Source: Proteus myxofaciens ATCC 19692 (lineage in GTDB: Bacteria > Pseudomonadota > Gammaproteobacteria > Enterobacterales > Enterobacteriaceae). From it: a stretch of 60,811 bases of DNA. Below are positions 38,571 to 50,432 of the stretch, one piece after another. The position numbers and the translations under genes are program-made. Numbering within the stretch: the first letter of the stretch is position 1; each line of letters opens with the position of its first letter. The stretch is taken from contig NZ_LXEN01000007.1 of assembly GCF_001654855.1 (NCBI RefSeq), positions 1-60,811 on the forward strand. The letters are read 5' to 3'. A model generated the notes under the pieces. It searched no databases. It was not told where the DNA came from and saw only the letters and a list, made by a program, of their open reading frames with translations.

Positions 38571-38592
38571 AGGCTGGACGTATATCCAGCCT
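38571..38592. promoter_or_regulatory. LexA (SOS) box upstream of ruvA, inside a terminator-like dyad
   Basis: CTGGACGTATATCCAG (38574-38589) fits CTG-N10-CAG and resembles the E. coli ruvAB SOS box. It is extended to AGGCTGG / CCAGCCT and, on the minus strand, is followed by TTTTTTATG. The same bases could therefore end ruvC transcription and bind LexA to control ruvAB. Confidence 0.8.
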
Positions 38593-38626
38593 GTTAAAAT
38601 CGAGTGATATTGCACAAGATAATCAC

Positions 38627-39148
38627 TTATCTTAAACGCCCTCTTGTGAGGACTAAGCGAGGATCACCCACTCGCAATAGATTTTGGTTAAAATGACAAT
38701 GCGTAATAGCAATCGCCAGTGCATCAGCGGCATCCGCTTGTGGTGCAGCTGATAACTTTAAAATTGAACGAACCATATGTTGTACTTGGCTTTTTTCTGC
38801 TGCACCTGTACCTACAACAGTTTGTTTTACTTGACGTGCTGCATATTCAAAGACAGGTAAATCATTGTTCACCGCTGATAAAATAGCAACGCCTCTTGCT
38901 TGCCCCAGCTTTAATGCAGAATCTGCATTTTTGGCCATAAACACCTGTTCTATAGCAAAAATATCCGGTGAGAATTGAGTAATAATTTCACTCACACCCG
39001 CATAAATACGTTTTAATCGATTAGGGAGATCAGGAACTTGAGTGCGAATGCAGCCACTTCCTAAATAGATAAGCTGTCGCCCTTGTTGGCGAATAACACC
39101 ATACCCTGTAACTCGTGAACCAGGATCGATACCTAAAATGATAGCCAT
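38627..39148 (-). CDS. ruvC: Holliday junction resolvase RuvC
   Basis: 173 residues. RNase H-like catalytic acids: Asp7 in [14 protein letters not shown], Glu in [11 protein letters not shown], and the Asp pair in [16 protein letters not shown]. It cuts Holliday junctions held by RuvAB. It lies downstream of yebC and upstream of ruvAB, which has its own SOS control. Confidence 0.97.
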   Translation of the reverse strand: MAIILGIDPGSRVTGYGVIRQQGRQLIYLGSGCIRTQVPDLPNRLKRIYAGVSEIITQFSPDIFAIEQVFMAKNADSALKLGQARGVAILSAVNNDLPVFEYAARQVKQTVVGTGAAEKSQVQHMVRSILKLSAAPQADAADALAIAITHCHFNQNLLRVGDPRLVLTRGRLR

Positions 39149-39164
39149 AACGTTTCCTATGGCA

Positions 39165-39258
39165 AATAAGATAATGGCGAGAGAAAGAGCGCTATGCTCT
39201 TCTCTTCGCTTTTAATAACGGCATAAAACGCAGTTATTAGCCATGGTTATATGGCTGA
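39165..39258 (-). other. Three consecutive hairpins between yebC and ruvC
   Basis: Reading the minus strand: AGCCAT / ATGGCT, then TAATAAC / GTTATTA with inner GC / GC, then AAGAGC / GCTCTT extended by the GCG / CGC ends (about 39176-39210). None has a strong U-run. They may slow or process the yebC-ruvC transcript. Confidence 0.45.
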
Positions 39259-40014
39259 TTACAGAATATCTTCTAACTGTTTTGCAACTTCATCAGAAAT
39301 ATCACCGTTGTGATACACTTCTTGAACATCATCACTATCTTCTAACATATCGATAAGACGTAATAATTTAGGTGCAGTATCGATATCCAGTTCTGCTTTT
39401 GTTGATGGGATCATCGAAACTTCAGCTGATTCAGCAACAAAACCAGCTGCATCCATTGCATCTTTCACTTCACCAAAAGATTCTGGTGTTGTGTAAACAT
39501 CAATAGCGCCATCATCATAAGTTTCTACGTCATCAGCACCTGCTTCAAGTGCTGCTTCCATTATTGCGTCTTCATCAGCACCTGGCGCATAAGAGATAAC
39601 GCCTTTTTTTGTGAAGAGATAAGATACAGATCCATCAGTACCTAAATTACCACCTGTTTTAGTGAATGCATGACGAACATCAGAAACAGTACGATTACGG
39701 TTATCACTTAGACATTCAACCATAACAGCTGTACCTGCGGGGCCATAACCTTCATAGATGATAGTTTCCATATTATCATTTTCATCATTACCCGCACCGC
39801 GTGCAATAGCACGATTTAAGGTATCACGAGTCATGTTGTTTGATAACGCTTTATCAACTGCCGCACGTAAACGTGGGTTAGTTGCAGGATCACCGCCGCC
39901 TAAACGTGCTGCTGTAACTAACTCACGAATAATTTTAGTGAAAATTTTACCGCGTTTTGCATCTTGCGCTGCTTTACGGTGTTTAGTATTGGCCCATTTA
40001 CTATGACCTGCCAT
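39259..40014 (-). CDS. yebC: YebC/PmpR family protein
   Basis: 251 residues, the TACO1/YebC family. [32 protein letters not shown] at the N-terminus is diagnostic. Described either as a DNA-binding regulator or as a translation factor for difficult proline-containing stretches. Sits in the aspS-nudB-yebC-ruvC run, as in E. coli. Confidence 0.95.
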   Translation of the reverse strand: MAGHSKWANTKHRKAAQDAKRGKIFTKIIRELVTAARLGGGDPATNPRLRAAVDKALSNNMTRDTLNRAIARGAGNDENDNMETIIYEGYGPAGTAVMVECLSDNRNRTVSDVRHAFTKTGGNLGTDGSVSYLFTKKGVISYAPGADEDAIMEAALEAGADDVETYDDGAIDVYTTPESFGEVKDAMDAAGFVAESAEVSMIPSTKAELDIDTAPKLLRLIDMLEDSDDVQEVYHNGDISDEVAKQLEDIL

Positions 40015-40042
40015 GAAAATATCTCCAAACGTGGTCTAATAA

Positions 40043-40480
40043 TTAAATAACAAATTCTTCAATCGCTTGCTGATTACTGGCTGACTTGGTTAATTTTGCC
40101 GCCAGTGGCATATCTAGCCATTGGTATTGCGAGTGTTCAGTCAGTTCGATTTCCCGTTCAGAGGGAAGTGCTAACACAAACCAATGCTCCTGGCAATGCG
40201 TTACTTGAGGTGCATAACGATGTCGGAAATGAGCGAAAATCTCAAACATAATTGAGTGATGGCAATCCACCAGCTCAAGATTTTCTTTTATGATATCAAT
40301 TCCAACCTCTTCCTGCACTTCTCGTAATGCAGCTTGAAACGGTGTTTCACCATCTTCTAAACTGCCAGTAACTGATTGCCAGAAATCAGGATCATCTTGA
40401 CGCTTTAGCATAAGCACCCGTTTTGTTTCTTTGGCATAAATAACAACTAAGACGGTGATCGGGTGCTTATATTTCATCAT
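40043..40480 (-). CDS. nudB: Dihydroneopterin triphosphate diphosphatase NudB
   Basis: 145 residues. Nudix box GSLEDGETPFQAALREVQEEVGID. KHPITVLVVIYAKETKRVLMLKRQDDPDFWQSVTGSLE matches E. coli NudB (150 residues). It removes pyrophosphate from dihydroneopterin triphosphate in folate synthesis. Nine bases after aspS. Confidence 0.94.
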   Translation of the reverse strand: MMKYKHPITVLVVIYAKETKRVLMLKRQDDPDFWQSVTGSLEDGETPFQAALREVQEEVGIDIIKENLELVDCHHSIMFEIFAHFRHRYAPQVTHCQEHWFVLALPSEREIELTEHSQYQWLDMPLAAKLTKSASNQQAIEEFVI

Positions 40481-40489
40481 AAACTCAAC

Positions 40490-42274
40490 TTATTTTTTAT
40501 CTTCGCTGACTTCTTTTTCCGTCACTTTTATTGCTAATTCTTTTAATGCATCTTCATTAGCAAAGCTTGGGGCATTCGTCATCAAACACGCTGCGGCTGT
40601 TGTTTTAGGGAATGCAATAACATCACGAATATTATCAGTTCCCGTTAACAGCATCACTAAACGGTCTAAGCCGAATGCTAAACCCGCGTGTGGTGGTGTA
40701 CCGAATTTCAGTGCATCTAATAAGAAACCGAATTTTTCTTGTTGATCATCTGGCGTAATACCTAAGATACCAAACACAGCTTGTTGCATTTCATTACGGT
40801 GAATACGAACAGAACCACCACCTACTTCATAACCATTGATAACCATATCATACGCATTTGCGACAGCGCCTACAGGGTGAGCAGTCAATTCTGCTGGTGT
40901 TAAATCTTTTGGTGAAGTAAATGGATGGTGCATCGCGCTTAGGCTACCTGATTCTTCATCTTCTTCAAACATTGGGAAGTCGATAACCCACAGAGGTTTC
41001 CACGCATTTAAATCTGTTAATTCAAGATCACGCCCCACTTTAATGCGTAAAGCCCCCATCGCATCACTCATGGTTCCTTTACGACCCGCACCAAAGAAGA
41101 TCAAGTCACCATCAGTGGCATCCGTAGTCTTCAGAATTTCGGTAACAACATCATTAGATAGGAATTTTGCGATTGGGCTTTGAACACCGTCAAGACCTTT
41201 TGCACTTTCATTGACTTTCATCCATGCAAGGCCTTTCGCACCATAAATAGAAACAAATTGGGTATATTCGTCGATATTTTTACGTGTTAATGAAGCGCCA
41301 CCAGGTACACGCAAAGCGATAACTCGGCATTTTTCATCATTAGCGGCTTGTGCAAATACACTAAACTCAACATCTTTGACTAAATCAGCGATGTCTTTTA
41401 ATTCCATTGGGTTACGTAAATCTGGTTTATCAGAACCGTAACGACGCATCGCTTCTGCGAAAGTCATCACAGGGAAAGCGCCTAAATCAACATTTAATAC
41501 ATCTAACCACAATGCGTGGATCATGCGCTCCATTACTTCACGCACTTGATCTGCGGTCATGAAAGAAGTTTCAACATCGATTTGTGTAAATTCAGGTTGG
41601 CGATCTGCTCGTAAATCTTCATCGCGGAAACATTTTACTATTTGATAGTAACGATCGAAACCAGACATCATTAACAACTGTTTAAAAAGTTGTGGTGACT
41701 GTGGTAATGCGTAGAATTTACCTTTATGTACACGGCTTGGTACTAAATAGTCGCGAGCACCTTCTGGTGTTGCTTTGGTTAGCATTGGTGTTTCAACATC
41801 CATGAAACCTTCGCTATCCATAAAGCGACGTACAAAGCTTGTGATTTTTGCACGCGTTTTTAAACGTTGTGACATTTCAGGGCGACGTAAATCTAAATAA
41901 CGATATGTTAAGCGACGCTCTTCGCTGTTGGTTTGGTTACTATCTAAAGGAAGCGCTTCAGAACGGTTGAAAATAGAGAGTGATTCTGCGGCTAATTCAA
42001 TTTCACCTGTCGCCATATTTTTATTCACTTGGCTATCAGGGCGAGCACGTACTGTGCCTGTAACTTGAATACAAAACTCATTACGCAGCTCGGAAGCCTG
42101 AGAAAATGCCTCTTTCTGCTCTGGGTCAAAAAAGACCTGAACAATACCTTCGCGATCTCGCATATCAATAAAGATAAGCCCGCCTAAATCACGGCGACGA
42201 TTAACCCAACCACAAAGAGTCACTTTTTGGCCTACATGGGCGCTATTTAACTGCCCACAATAATTAGTACGCAT
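40490..42274 (-). CDS. aspS: Aspartyl-tRNA synthetase
   Basis: 594 residues, class II. N-terminal OB-fold anticodon domain ([30 protein letters not shown]), motif 1 and 2 ([42 protein letters not shown]), bacterial GAD insertion, and motif 3 ([15 protein letters not shown]). Charges tRNA-Asp. First gene of the aspS-nudB-yebC-ruvC run. The upstream gap of 265 bases holds no gene. Confidence 0.97.
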   Translation of the reverse strand: MRTNYCGQLNSAHVGQKVTLCGWVNRRRDLGGLIFIDMRDREGIVQVFFDPEQKEAFSQASELRNEFCIQVTGTVRARPDSQVNKNMATGEIELAAESLSIFNRSEALPLDSNQTNSEERRLTYRYLDLRRPEMSQRLKTRAKITSFVRRFMDSEGFMDVETPMLTKATPEGARDYLVPSRVHKGKFYALPQSPQLFKQLLMMSGFDRYYQIVKCFRDEDLRADRQPEFTQIDVETSFMTADQVREVMERMIHALWLDVLNVDLGAFPVMTFAEAMRRYGSDKPDLRNPMELKDIADLVKDVEFSVFAQAANDEKCRVIALRVPGGASLTRKNIDEYTQFVSIYGAKGLAWMKVNESAKGLDGVQSPIAKFLSNDVVTEILKTTDATDGDLIFFGAGRKGTMSDAMGALRIKVGRDLELTDLNAWKPLWVIDFPMFEEDEESGSLSAMHHPFTSPKDLTPAELTAHPVGAVANAYDMVINGYEVGGGSVRIHRNEMQQAVFGILGITPDDQQEKFGFLLDALKFGTPPHAGLAFGLDRLVMLLTGTDNIRDVIAFPKTTAAACLMTNAPSFANEDALKELAIKVTEKEVSEDKK

Positions 42275-42539
42275 ACAATATCCTTTTACTCAGCTTGTTG
42301 TGCTTTCTGCTGCGGAAATTTTGGCAATAGTCTTTTTCGAGTAGTGTCAAAAAAAGGCAGACATTATAACGAAAATTCTTTCAGGAGATAAGAGTATAGA
42401 GCTAGTTTATATAATACATCTTTTCAAGTATTTGCTAATCCCCAAATAAATAATTAATAATAATGATTTATAGCGACAGAAATCACTTTGAGGTTTATCA
42501 TTAAATAAGCCGCTTTTTGGTTTTGGCAATGGAGAAAAA

Positions 42540-42938
42540 ATGGTTAGCTCGCTTTATATCGTATTGGGCGCACTATTATTGATTAAATTGTCCCTAAACG
42601 TAGTCAAATTGAGAACGCAATATCGGGTTTCTTATGGTGATGGTGGTTTTTACGAATTACAAACGGCCATTCGCGTACACGGCAATGCTGTAGAATATAT
42701 TCCTGTTGCAATGATATTGTTGCTAACAATGGAAATGAATGGTGCTAATGTTTGGATGGTACACATTTGTGGTTCTATCTTAATTGCCGGCCGCCTTATT
42801 CACTCTTACGGATTAAAACATCGTGAATTAAGCTGGCGTCGTTCTGGTATGGCTGCCACGTACTTATCTCTGATACTAATGATAATTGCAAATATCTATT
42901 TCCTTCCTTGGATACAAATATTTTCTTTCTACTATTAA
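42540..42938 (+). CDS. yecN: MAPEG family membrane protein YecN
   Basis: 132 residues with four hydrophobic segments. The MAPEG pattern is visible: KLRTQYRVSYGDGGFYELQTAIRVHGNAVEYIPVAMILLL, then HICGSILIAGRLIHSYGL. MAPEG proteins include microsomal glutathione transferases; the activity of YecN is not known. Upstream of cmoAB, as in E. coli. Confidence 0.9.
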   Translation: MVSSLYIVLGALLLIKLSLNVVKLRTQYRVSYGDGGFYELQTAIRVHGNAVEYIPVAMILLLTMEMNGANVWMVHICGSILIAGRLIHSYGLKHRELSWRRSGMAATYLSLILMIIANIYFLPWIQIFSFYY

Positions 42939-43070
42939 TCATCGTGCTAAAAGTCGTGCGATCATCCTTGATCCATATCGACATCCTTGCTGTTGTTTCT
43001 AATAACGGCAGGGAATCAAAAAGATTTACTGTTTTTTTCTGATTCCTTTCTCGCTAATGCAACTTTGTGA

Positions 43071-44853
<1,783 letters not shown>

Positions 44854-44895
44854 CGTATCGATTTATCTAAATAAATTTAATGTGGTGACATAAAG

Positions 44896-44925
44896 AGGGA
44901 TATTAATGATTAGTATCCCTTTTTT
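44896..44925 (+). terminator. Terminator of cmoB
   Basis: AGGGATA (44896-44902) pairs with TATCCCT (44914-44920), followed by TTTTTG. Confidence 0.82.
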
Positions 44926-45045
44926 GTATTAATATTTTCTCTTGCTTTTTAAGTATGGTATTTAATATTTTATTTAAAAAGCCTTATTTAAAATAAGAAA
45001 TCAAAACCCATTATTCTATTGGTGGCTTGCCGTTAATATTCATTC

Positions 45046-45108
45046 ATGTTTAAATACGCAAGTTTTCACCTCTTTCATTTATTTTTAAAAGGTACTTTCC
45101 TACGATGA
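45046..45108 (+). CDS. Possible leader peptide upstream of the ABC-F gene
   Basis: A 20-codon frame, MFKYASFHLFHLFLKGTFLR, ends with TGA at 45106-45108, eight bases before the first attenuator arm. The TGA overlaps a following minimal frame ATG-AAC-TAA (45105-45113), preceded by AAGG. The ribosome site for the 20-codon frame is poor. Its place just before alternative hairpins is what ribosome-mediated attenuation would need, but translation is unproven. Confidence 0.35.
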   Translation: MFKYASFHLFHLFLKGTFLR

Positions 45109-45115
45109 ACTAAAT

Positions 45116-45220
45116 TCTGCCAGAAAATCATACCGACATGGTATTTATCTTATTTTCTGTTACTGGCAGACATTAGTTTATTATTGCTTTCACATCATAA
45201 TGTGACTTTGGCTGTCTGCC
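45116..45220 (+). promoter_or_regulatory. Attenuator-like leader with mutually exclusive hairpins
   Basis: Three arms are seen. A: TCTGCCAGAAAAT (45116-45128). B: ATTTTCT (45152-45158) plus GGCAGACA (45165-45172). C: TGTCTGCC (45213-45220). A pairs with B (TCTGCC/GGCAGA and AGAAAAT/ATTTTCT, with ATACC/GGTAT inside). Alternatively B pairs with C over eight perfect bases, ending 12 bases before the AGGAGG ribosome site of the ABC-F gene. No U-run follows C, so control of translation or of elongation is more likely than simple termination. Confidence 0.55.
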
Positions 45221-45243
45221 ACCTATTTCGTTAGGAGGTTATT

Positions 45244-46812
45244 ATGACAATAGCTTGTCACTTCTCAAATCTCAGTATTGAATTTAATCACCAGCCACTA
45301 TTTCCTGCATTATCACACTCTATTACTTGTCAAAAAAATGCACTTATAGGACAAAATGGTAAAGGTAAGTCGGTACTTTTAAGATTATTAGCACAAAAAA
45401 CAACACCATCAACCGGCAATATTGTTTGGAATATGCCCTTTATCCATATTGAACAGCTAACTCGTTTAGCTGGAAATACGCTTGCTCAAGCATTAGATAT
45501 TGAACCTCTATACCATGCATTTAAACGTGTCGAACAAGGTATTGCAACACTTAACGATTTTGAATTATTAGAAGATAAATGGCACTTACCTGCTACATGG
45601 CAAAACTTACTTGATTCAGCGCAATTACCTTATTTACTTGATATGCCTATTTCGCAATTAAGTGGCGGTGAGCAAACACGCTTAGCATTATGTCGTGCAT
45701 TTTTACATAGCGATCATTTTCTTTTATTAGATGAACCTGATAATTATCTCGATAGTAAAGGTCGACAATGGCTTATTCATCAATTAGCGCAACATAAACC
45801 GGGTGCTTTAATTATCAGTCATAATCGACAATTACTTTCTCATATGGAGACAATCTTTGAATTAACGGATAAAGGATTAGCTGAATATGGCGGTAATTAT
45901 GAATTATATGAAACACAAAAAAATAATACAGTTGCTTCTTTAATGGCAGCGAAAGAGCAAGTCAATAATCAAATAAAACAAGAAAAACGCCAACAACAAA
46001 TTACACTACAAAAAATACAGCAACGTAAACAACAAGGCGAAGCCATTAGAGAAAGTGGTTCTCAATCTACGCTCTTATTAGATATGCAAAAAAATCGCGC
46101 TGAAAAAGGACATAGTGCAATAACGAAGCGCCATCAACGAGTTATAGATAATATGCAGTCACAAAAACAGATAGTAGATGATGAAATATCTCATATTCAT
46201 CAACAAAAAATGATATTACCTTATAAGTCCACAGGACGTAAATTAACCGTTTTTGTTTCTGAACTCTGTCTCCCTTTTGGTGATAAAAATCCTATCTCTT
46301 TTTCTGCTTATAGTGGTGAACATTGGCATATTAGCGGGCTTAATGGCTGTGGCAAATCAACGTTATTAAAATGCCTTATTGGTGAAATAGCACCTATCTC
46401 AGGTGAGTTTCGATTAAATAAAGAATATTGCTATCTTGATCAGCATTTGGCTTTATTAGATAAAAGGTTACCTGTTGCACAAGCATTACATCAATATCAG
46501 CCAGAAATTTCTGTTGAGCAATGGCGAACTCACCTTGGAATGCTAAGAATACGTGGAGATAAATCATTATTAGCATTTGAAAAGCTCAGTGGTGGTGAGC
46601 AATTAAAAGCAACTTTACTTGCACTCACATTAAGTCCTAAACCACCTTCTGTATTATTATTAGATGAGCCGGATAATCATCTTGATATCGAATCAAAAGT
46701 ATTATTAGAGAATTTGCTCGCACAATATCAAGGCACATTATTACTTATTTCCCATGATAAGTATTTCGTTGAAAATTGTGCAATTACACATACCTTAACG
46801 CTGACTAAATAA
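45244..46812 (+). CDS. ABC-F family ATPase (ribosome-associated/antibiotic-resistance type)
   Basis: 522 residues with two ABC domains and no membrane segment. First Walker A GQNGKGKS (36-43), signature QLSGGEQTRLALCRAF, Walker B LLLDEPDNYLD. Second Walker A GLNGCGKS (about 365), signature KLSGGEQLKATLLAL, Walker B LLLDEPDNHLD. The linker (about 215-320) is rich in Gln, Lys and Arg and forms the helical arm that enters the ribosomal E site in this family. It is not plainly EttA, Uup, YheS or YbiT. A strong AGGAGG precedes the ATG. The structured leader suggests inducible expression, as for ARE ABC-F proteins. Ribosome protection is an inference. Confidence 0.85.
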   Translation: MTIACHFSNLSIEFNHQPLFPALSHSITCQKNALIGQNGKGKSVLLRLLAQKTTPSTGNIVWNMPFIHIEQLTRLAGNTLAQALDIEPLYHAFKRVEQGIATLNDFELLEDKWHLPATWQNLLDSAQLPYLLDMPISQLSGGEQTRLALCRAFLHSDHFLLLDEPDNYLDSKGRQWLIHQLAQHKPGALIISHNRQLLSHMETIFELTDKGLAEYGGNYELYETQKNNTVASLMAAKEQVNNQIKQEKRQQQITLQKIQQRKQQGEAIRESGSQSTLLLDMQKNRAEKGHSAITKRHQRVIDNMQSQKQIVDDEISHIHQQKMILPYKSTGRKLTVFVSELCLPFGDKNPISFSAYSGEHWHISGLNGCGKSTLLKCLIGEIAPISGEFRLNKEYCYLDQHLALLDKRLPVAQALHQYQPEISVEQWRTHLGMLRIRGDKSLLAFEKLSGGEQLKATLLALTLSPKPPSVLLLDEPDNHLDIESKVLLENLLAQYQGTLLLISHDKYFVENCAITHTLTLTK

Positions 46813-46846
46813 AATGGTAATTAATATTTGAAACATCACGCTAAAT

Positions 46847-46880
46847 AAACAAAAGAGCCAACTTAGGCTCTTTTGTTTTT
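46847..46880. terminator. Terminator after the ABC-F gene
   Basis: AAACAAAAGAGCC (46847-46859) pairs with GGCTCTTTTGTTT (46866-46878), followed by TT and preceded by A-rich DNA. It serves the ABC-F gene and possibly cutC. Confidence 0.88.
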
Positions 46881-46915
46881 AAATAATCATTTATATTGTT
46901 ATGATCTATAACAAT

Positions 46916-47668
46916 TTAGGAAGGAACCGCTGAGTAAATACTAATAATATCTTTCATAGCTCCTACTGTATCAACATCAACACAATAATGTGTAAATTCA
47001 TCAATTTCACTATCCGTGCTCATAGTGACACCCGCTTTACGATAATTCATTGTTGAAGGTACTTTTTTCCCTGCTGAGCTATGTACTTCTTTAATTCCTG
47101 CATCTAGGAATTTATGTATATTGCTTAATCTAACGCCCGCACCCGCCATAATAATTGGCCCTTGCGTTTTTTCGTTAAGTGTTCGTAATAATGGTAATCC
47201 CAACTCAGCATTGGCTTGTTGTCCTGACGTTAAAATACGCGCAATACCCAATTGTGTTAATTGTTCTAACGCTAAAAGTGGATTAATACACATATCAAAT
47301 GCACGATGGAAGGTAATCGCAAGAGGTCCTGCAATTTCCATTAATATTGCCATTTTAGGCATATCAATTTGCCCTTCTTCATTTAATACACCGACAACTG
47401 CACCCGCAAATCCCATATCACGTATAAGTGCCAGATCATTTTTCATTACAGCAAAATCAGCTTGGCTATAACAAAAATCACCACCTCGAGGTCGCACAAT
47501 AGGATGAACTGGGATATTAACCAGATCTCTGACTTGCTTTAGCATTCCATAGCTTGGTGTAATTCCCCCTTCAGATTGGCTAGAGCAAAGCTCTATTCTA
47601 TCTGCGCCAGAAAGTTCAGCAATTAACGCACATTCTGCACCAAAACAACAAATCTCCAATTCTGCCAT
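46916..47668 (-). CDS. cutC: CutC family protein
   Basis: 250 residues, TIM-barrel CutC family. [39 protein letters not shown] and MIRPRGGDF-like [15 protein letters not shown] are hallmarks, with [10 protein letters not shown] and LTSGQQ. Once linked to copper tolerance in E. coli, but the direct role is disputed. It precedes nothing in its own operon here; yecM lies upstream on the same strand after a 154-base gap. Confidence 0.94.
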   Translation of the reverse strand: MAELEICCFGAECALIAELSGADRIELCSSQSEGGITPSYGMLKQVRDLVNIPVHPIVRPRGGDFCYSQADFAVMKNDLALIRDMGFAGAVVGVLNEEGQIDMPKMAILMEIAGPLAITFHRAFDMCINPLLALEQLTQLGIARILTSGQQANAELGLPLLRTLNEKTQGPIIMAGAGVRLSNIHKFLDAGIKEVHSSAGKKVPSTMNYRKAGVTMSTDSEIDEFTHYCVDVDTVGAMKDIISIYSAVPS

Positions 47669-47822
47669 TTCATCCCTCTTTATCTTTCATTCAGAAAGTA
47701 ATCAGAAAATAAATATAATTTCTTAGCGATTAGTAACAATAGTTGTCGAATATCGTGATTCATTCAATTCTACTTTCAGAGTTTTGTGCTGACACAAGCA
47801 AACTATTTTCTAAAAATGTTGT

Positions 47823-48377
47823 TCAACACTCACTTTCCACTATTTTGAGTAACGAATAAGGATGATATTTAATTGTCACTTTTCCATTAGAGACCGCTAC
47901 AGTAGGGTTCGCTAAACGCTCATTATCACCTTTAGGTGTACTCACTTTTAACGAGTAGTTTTTGGGTAACAGATTAGGAAGTAATGACAGGGCATACTCA
48001 ACAAGCATTGAAGGTTCAACAGGAATAACCTGCTCTATATGTTCCCAACCTTGGTATTCGTATTTTTTATGGGTTGGATAAGGTAACTCAATAATCGATA
48101 TTGTCTGATTAAATAATGTGATTGGTATATCGAGTTTAAATAAGTAAATAGGACGCCCATTTATTATTTTATCTGAAATGCACTCACCACATTGGCTTAA
48201 CCCTTCACGCCATTGTTCAGCAAGCGCTAATTCGTGACACCGTAACGAAATATGATCTATTTCATAATCATTTAAGTTAAGACCCAACTCATCAGCGAGT
48301 TGCGCTATTTTTTGTTCAAATAAAGGAAGCTCTTGAGACAACGCATTTAAAAGAGGAATTGAGGAAAATAACGCCAT
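47823..48377 (-). CDS. yecM: YecM family protein
   Basis: 184 residues from ATG 48377 (AAGG nine bases upstream); a TTG three codons before is less likely. VOC-like fold with metal-site candidates in YEIDHISLRCH and IIELPYPTHKKYEYQGWEHIEQVI. Similar in size to E. coli YecM (188). Function unknown. Gene order cutC-yecM-argS is as in E. coli. Confidence 0.92.
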   Translation of the reverse strand: MALFSSIPLLNALSQELPLFEQKIAQLADELGLNLNDYEIDHISLRCHELALAEQWREGLSQCGECISDKIINGRPIYLFKLDIPITLFNQTISIIELPYPTHKKYEYQGWEHIEQVIPVEPSMLVEYALSLLPNLLPKNYSLKVSTPKGDNERLANPTVAVSNGKVTIKYHPYSLLKIVESEC

Positions 48378-48490
48378 ATTGAGCAACCTTACATATAAAA
48401 TAGAGAAAAACTCTTAAAGATAAGGCGCAGATAGTAGCATGTCCTAGCCAGAATATGTTATAAATTCAAGGTTAAATCCTAATTCTTTAT

Positions 48491-48525
48491 ATAAAACCTG
48501 TCTACCTTAGGTCGTCAGGTTTTAT
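48491..48525 (+). promoter_or_regulatory. Hairpin in the argS leader
   Basis: ATAAAACCTG (48491-48500) pairs with CAGGTTTTAT (48516-48525), a perfect 10-base stem with a 15-base loop containing ACCTTAGGT, followed by TATCTC. It lies 25 bases before the argS GTG. The upstream gene yecM runs the other way, so this is not a terminator for a preceding gene. It may be an attenuator or a structure that slows translation. Confidence 0.5.
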
Positions 48526-48550
48526 TATCTCAATAATTTAAGGTAACCCG

Positions 48551-50281
48551 GTGAATATTCAGGCTTTTCTTTCAGAAAAAATCAGTGTGGCAATGTGTGC
48601 CGCTGGCGCTCCCGCTGATAGCGAACCACTTGTTCGTCAGTCAGCCAAAGTACAATTTGGCGACTATCAAGCAAATGGGGTCATGGGAGCTGCAAAAAAA
48701 ATGGGGATCCCACCCCGACAACTCGCAGAAAAAATTCTGGAACAGCTTGATATTACAGATATTGCAGAAAAAGTTGAGATAGCCGGTCCTGGTTTTATCA
48801 ATATCTTTTTATCTCCAGCTTGGGTTGCCCAACAAGCAGAAAATGCATTAGCTGATGCGCATCTTAATGTGACAAAAGTTGAACCTAAAACAATCGTTAT
48901 TGACTATTCCTCTCCTAATGTTGCAAAACAAATGCACGTAGGGCACCTACGCTCTACGATTATTGGCGATGCCAGTGCGCGTACATTATCTTTCTTAGGT
49001 CATAACGTTGTTCGTGCTAATCACTTAGGTGATTGGGGCACTCAGTTTGGTATGCTCATTGCGTTTTTAGAGAAAAAACAAAATGAAAATGCAGCTGATA
49101 TGGCTTTATCTGATTTAGAAATGTTCTATCGCGAAGCGAAAAAATGTTACGACGAAGATGAAGTCTTTGCTCTGCGAGCACGCAACTACGTTGTCAAATT
49201 ACAAGGTGGTGATGAATATTGCCGTACTATGTGGCGTAAACTCGTTGATATCACCATGCAACAAAACCAAGAGACTTATAAACGTCTTAATGTCACATTA
49301 ACAGAAGATGACATTATGGGGGAAAGCCTCTATAACCCAATGCTACCGGGAATTGTCGCTGATTTAAAAGCGAAAGGTCTTGCTGTTGAAAGTGAAGGTG
49401 CCACCGTTGTTTTCCTTGATGAATATAAAAACAAGGAAGGCGAACCAATGGGTGTCATTATTCAGAAAAAAGATGGTGGCTACCTCTATACCACGACAGA
49501 TATTGCTTGTGCTAAATATCGTCACGATGAATTACATGCAGACCGTGTTTTATATTATATCGACTCACGTCAACATCAGCATTTAATGCAAGCATGGACT
49601 ATTGTGCGCAAAGCTGGTTATATTCCTGATTCAATGACGCTTGAACACCATATGTTCGGCATGATGTTAGGTAAAGATGGACGTCCTTTTAAAACGCGTT
49701 CAGGCGGCACTATTCGTTTAACCGATTTACTTGATGAAGCACAAGAAAGAGCGCGGAATTTAATTCTTGAAAAAAATCCAGAAATGGATGAAGAAGAGCT
49801 AAATAATCTAGCCCGTGTTGTGGGGATTGGTGCTGTTAAATATGCTGACCTTTCTAAAAACCGCACAACAGATTACATTTTCGATTGGGATCTGATGTTA
49901 AGTTTTGAAGGTAACACAGCCCCTTATATGCAATATGCTTACACTCGTGTGATTTCTATCTTTAAACGTGCTGATATTGATGAATCAACACTCACACAAC
50001 CCATTGCATTAACAGAATCTCACGAAAAACTGCTCGCATTGCGTTTAGTTCAATTTGATGAAGTCATTATGCAAGTTTCTCGTGAAGGCACACCACATGT
50101 GATGTGCGCTTATCTATATGACTTGGCACAAACATTCTCAGGATTCTATGAAAACTGCCCTATCTTATCTACAAAAGATGAAAAAGTGCGTCAAAGTCGC
50201 TTGAAACTCGCTCGCTTAACAGCAAGAACTTTAAAACAAGGTTTAGATACATTAGGTATTGAAACTGTCGATAGAATGTAA
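48551..50281 (+). CDS. argS: Arginyl-tRNA synthetase
   Basis: 576 residues, class I. N-terminal Arg-specific domain ([21 protein letters not shown]), HIGH-type motif [17 protein letters not shown], and [20 protein letters not shown] in place of a canonical KMSKS. C-terminal DALR anticodon domain. Start codon GTG (48551) with TAAGG upstream, aligning with E. coli MNIQALLSEK. A hairpin lies in its leader and a strong terminator follows. Confidence 0.97.
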   Translation: MNIQAFLSEKISVAMCAAGAPADSEPLVRQSAKVQFGDYQANGVMGAAKKMGIPPRQLAEKILEQLDITDIAEKVEIAGPGFINIFLSPAWVAQQAENALADAHLNVTKVEPKTIVIDYSSPNVAKQMHVGHLRSTIIGDASARTLSFLGHNVVRANHLGDWGTQFGMLIAFLEKKQNENAADMALSDLEMFYREAKKCYDEDEVFALRARNYVVKLQGGDEYCRTMWRKLVDITMQQNQETYKRLNVTLTEDDIMGESLYNPMLPGIVADLKAKGLAVESEGATVVFLDEYKNKEGEPMGVIIQKKDGGYLYTTTDIACAKYRHDELHADRVLYYIDSRQHQHLMQAWTIVRKAGYIPDSMTLEHHMFGMMLGKDGRPFKTRSGGTIRLTDLLDEAQERARNLILEKNPEMDEEELNNLARVVGIGAVKYADLSKNRTTDYIFDWDLMLSFEGNTAPYMQYAYTRVISIFKRADIDESTLTQPIALTESHEKLLALRLVQFDEVIMQVSREGTPHVMCAYLYDLAQTFSGFYENCPILSTKDEKVRQSRLKLARLTARTLKQGLDTLGIETVDRM

Positions 50282-50303
50282 TTTGTCTCTATCTCTAAAT
50301 AAC

Positions 50304-50336
50304 AAAAAACCGGTGACTCTATATCACCGGTTTTTT
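50304..50336. terminator. Terminator of argS
   Basis: AAAAAACCGGTGA (50304-50316) pairs with TCACCGGTTTTTT (50324-50336), a 13-base stem ending in a U-run on both strands. Confidence 0.9.
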
Positions 50337-50432
50337 ATTGAGATTTTTTTAAACTCTATTTAATTATTAGGGTTTAATTCTCAAGCAAATTAAAACAATT
50401 ATTCAATCTAATAGCTTTATAGCATGTGTTGG

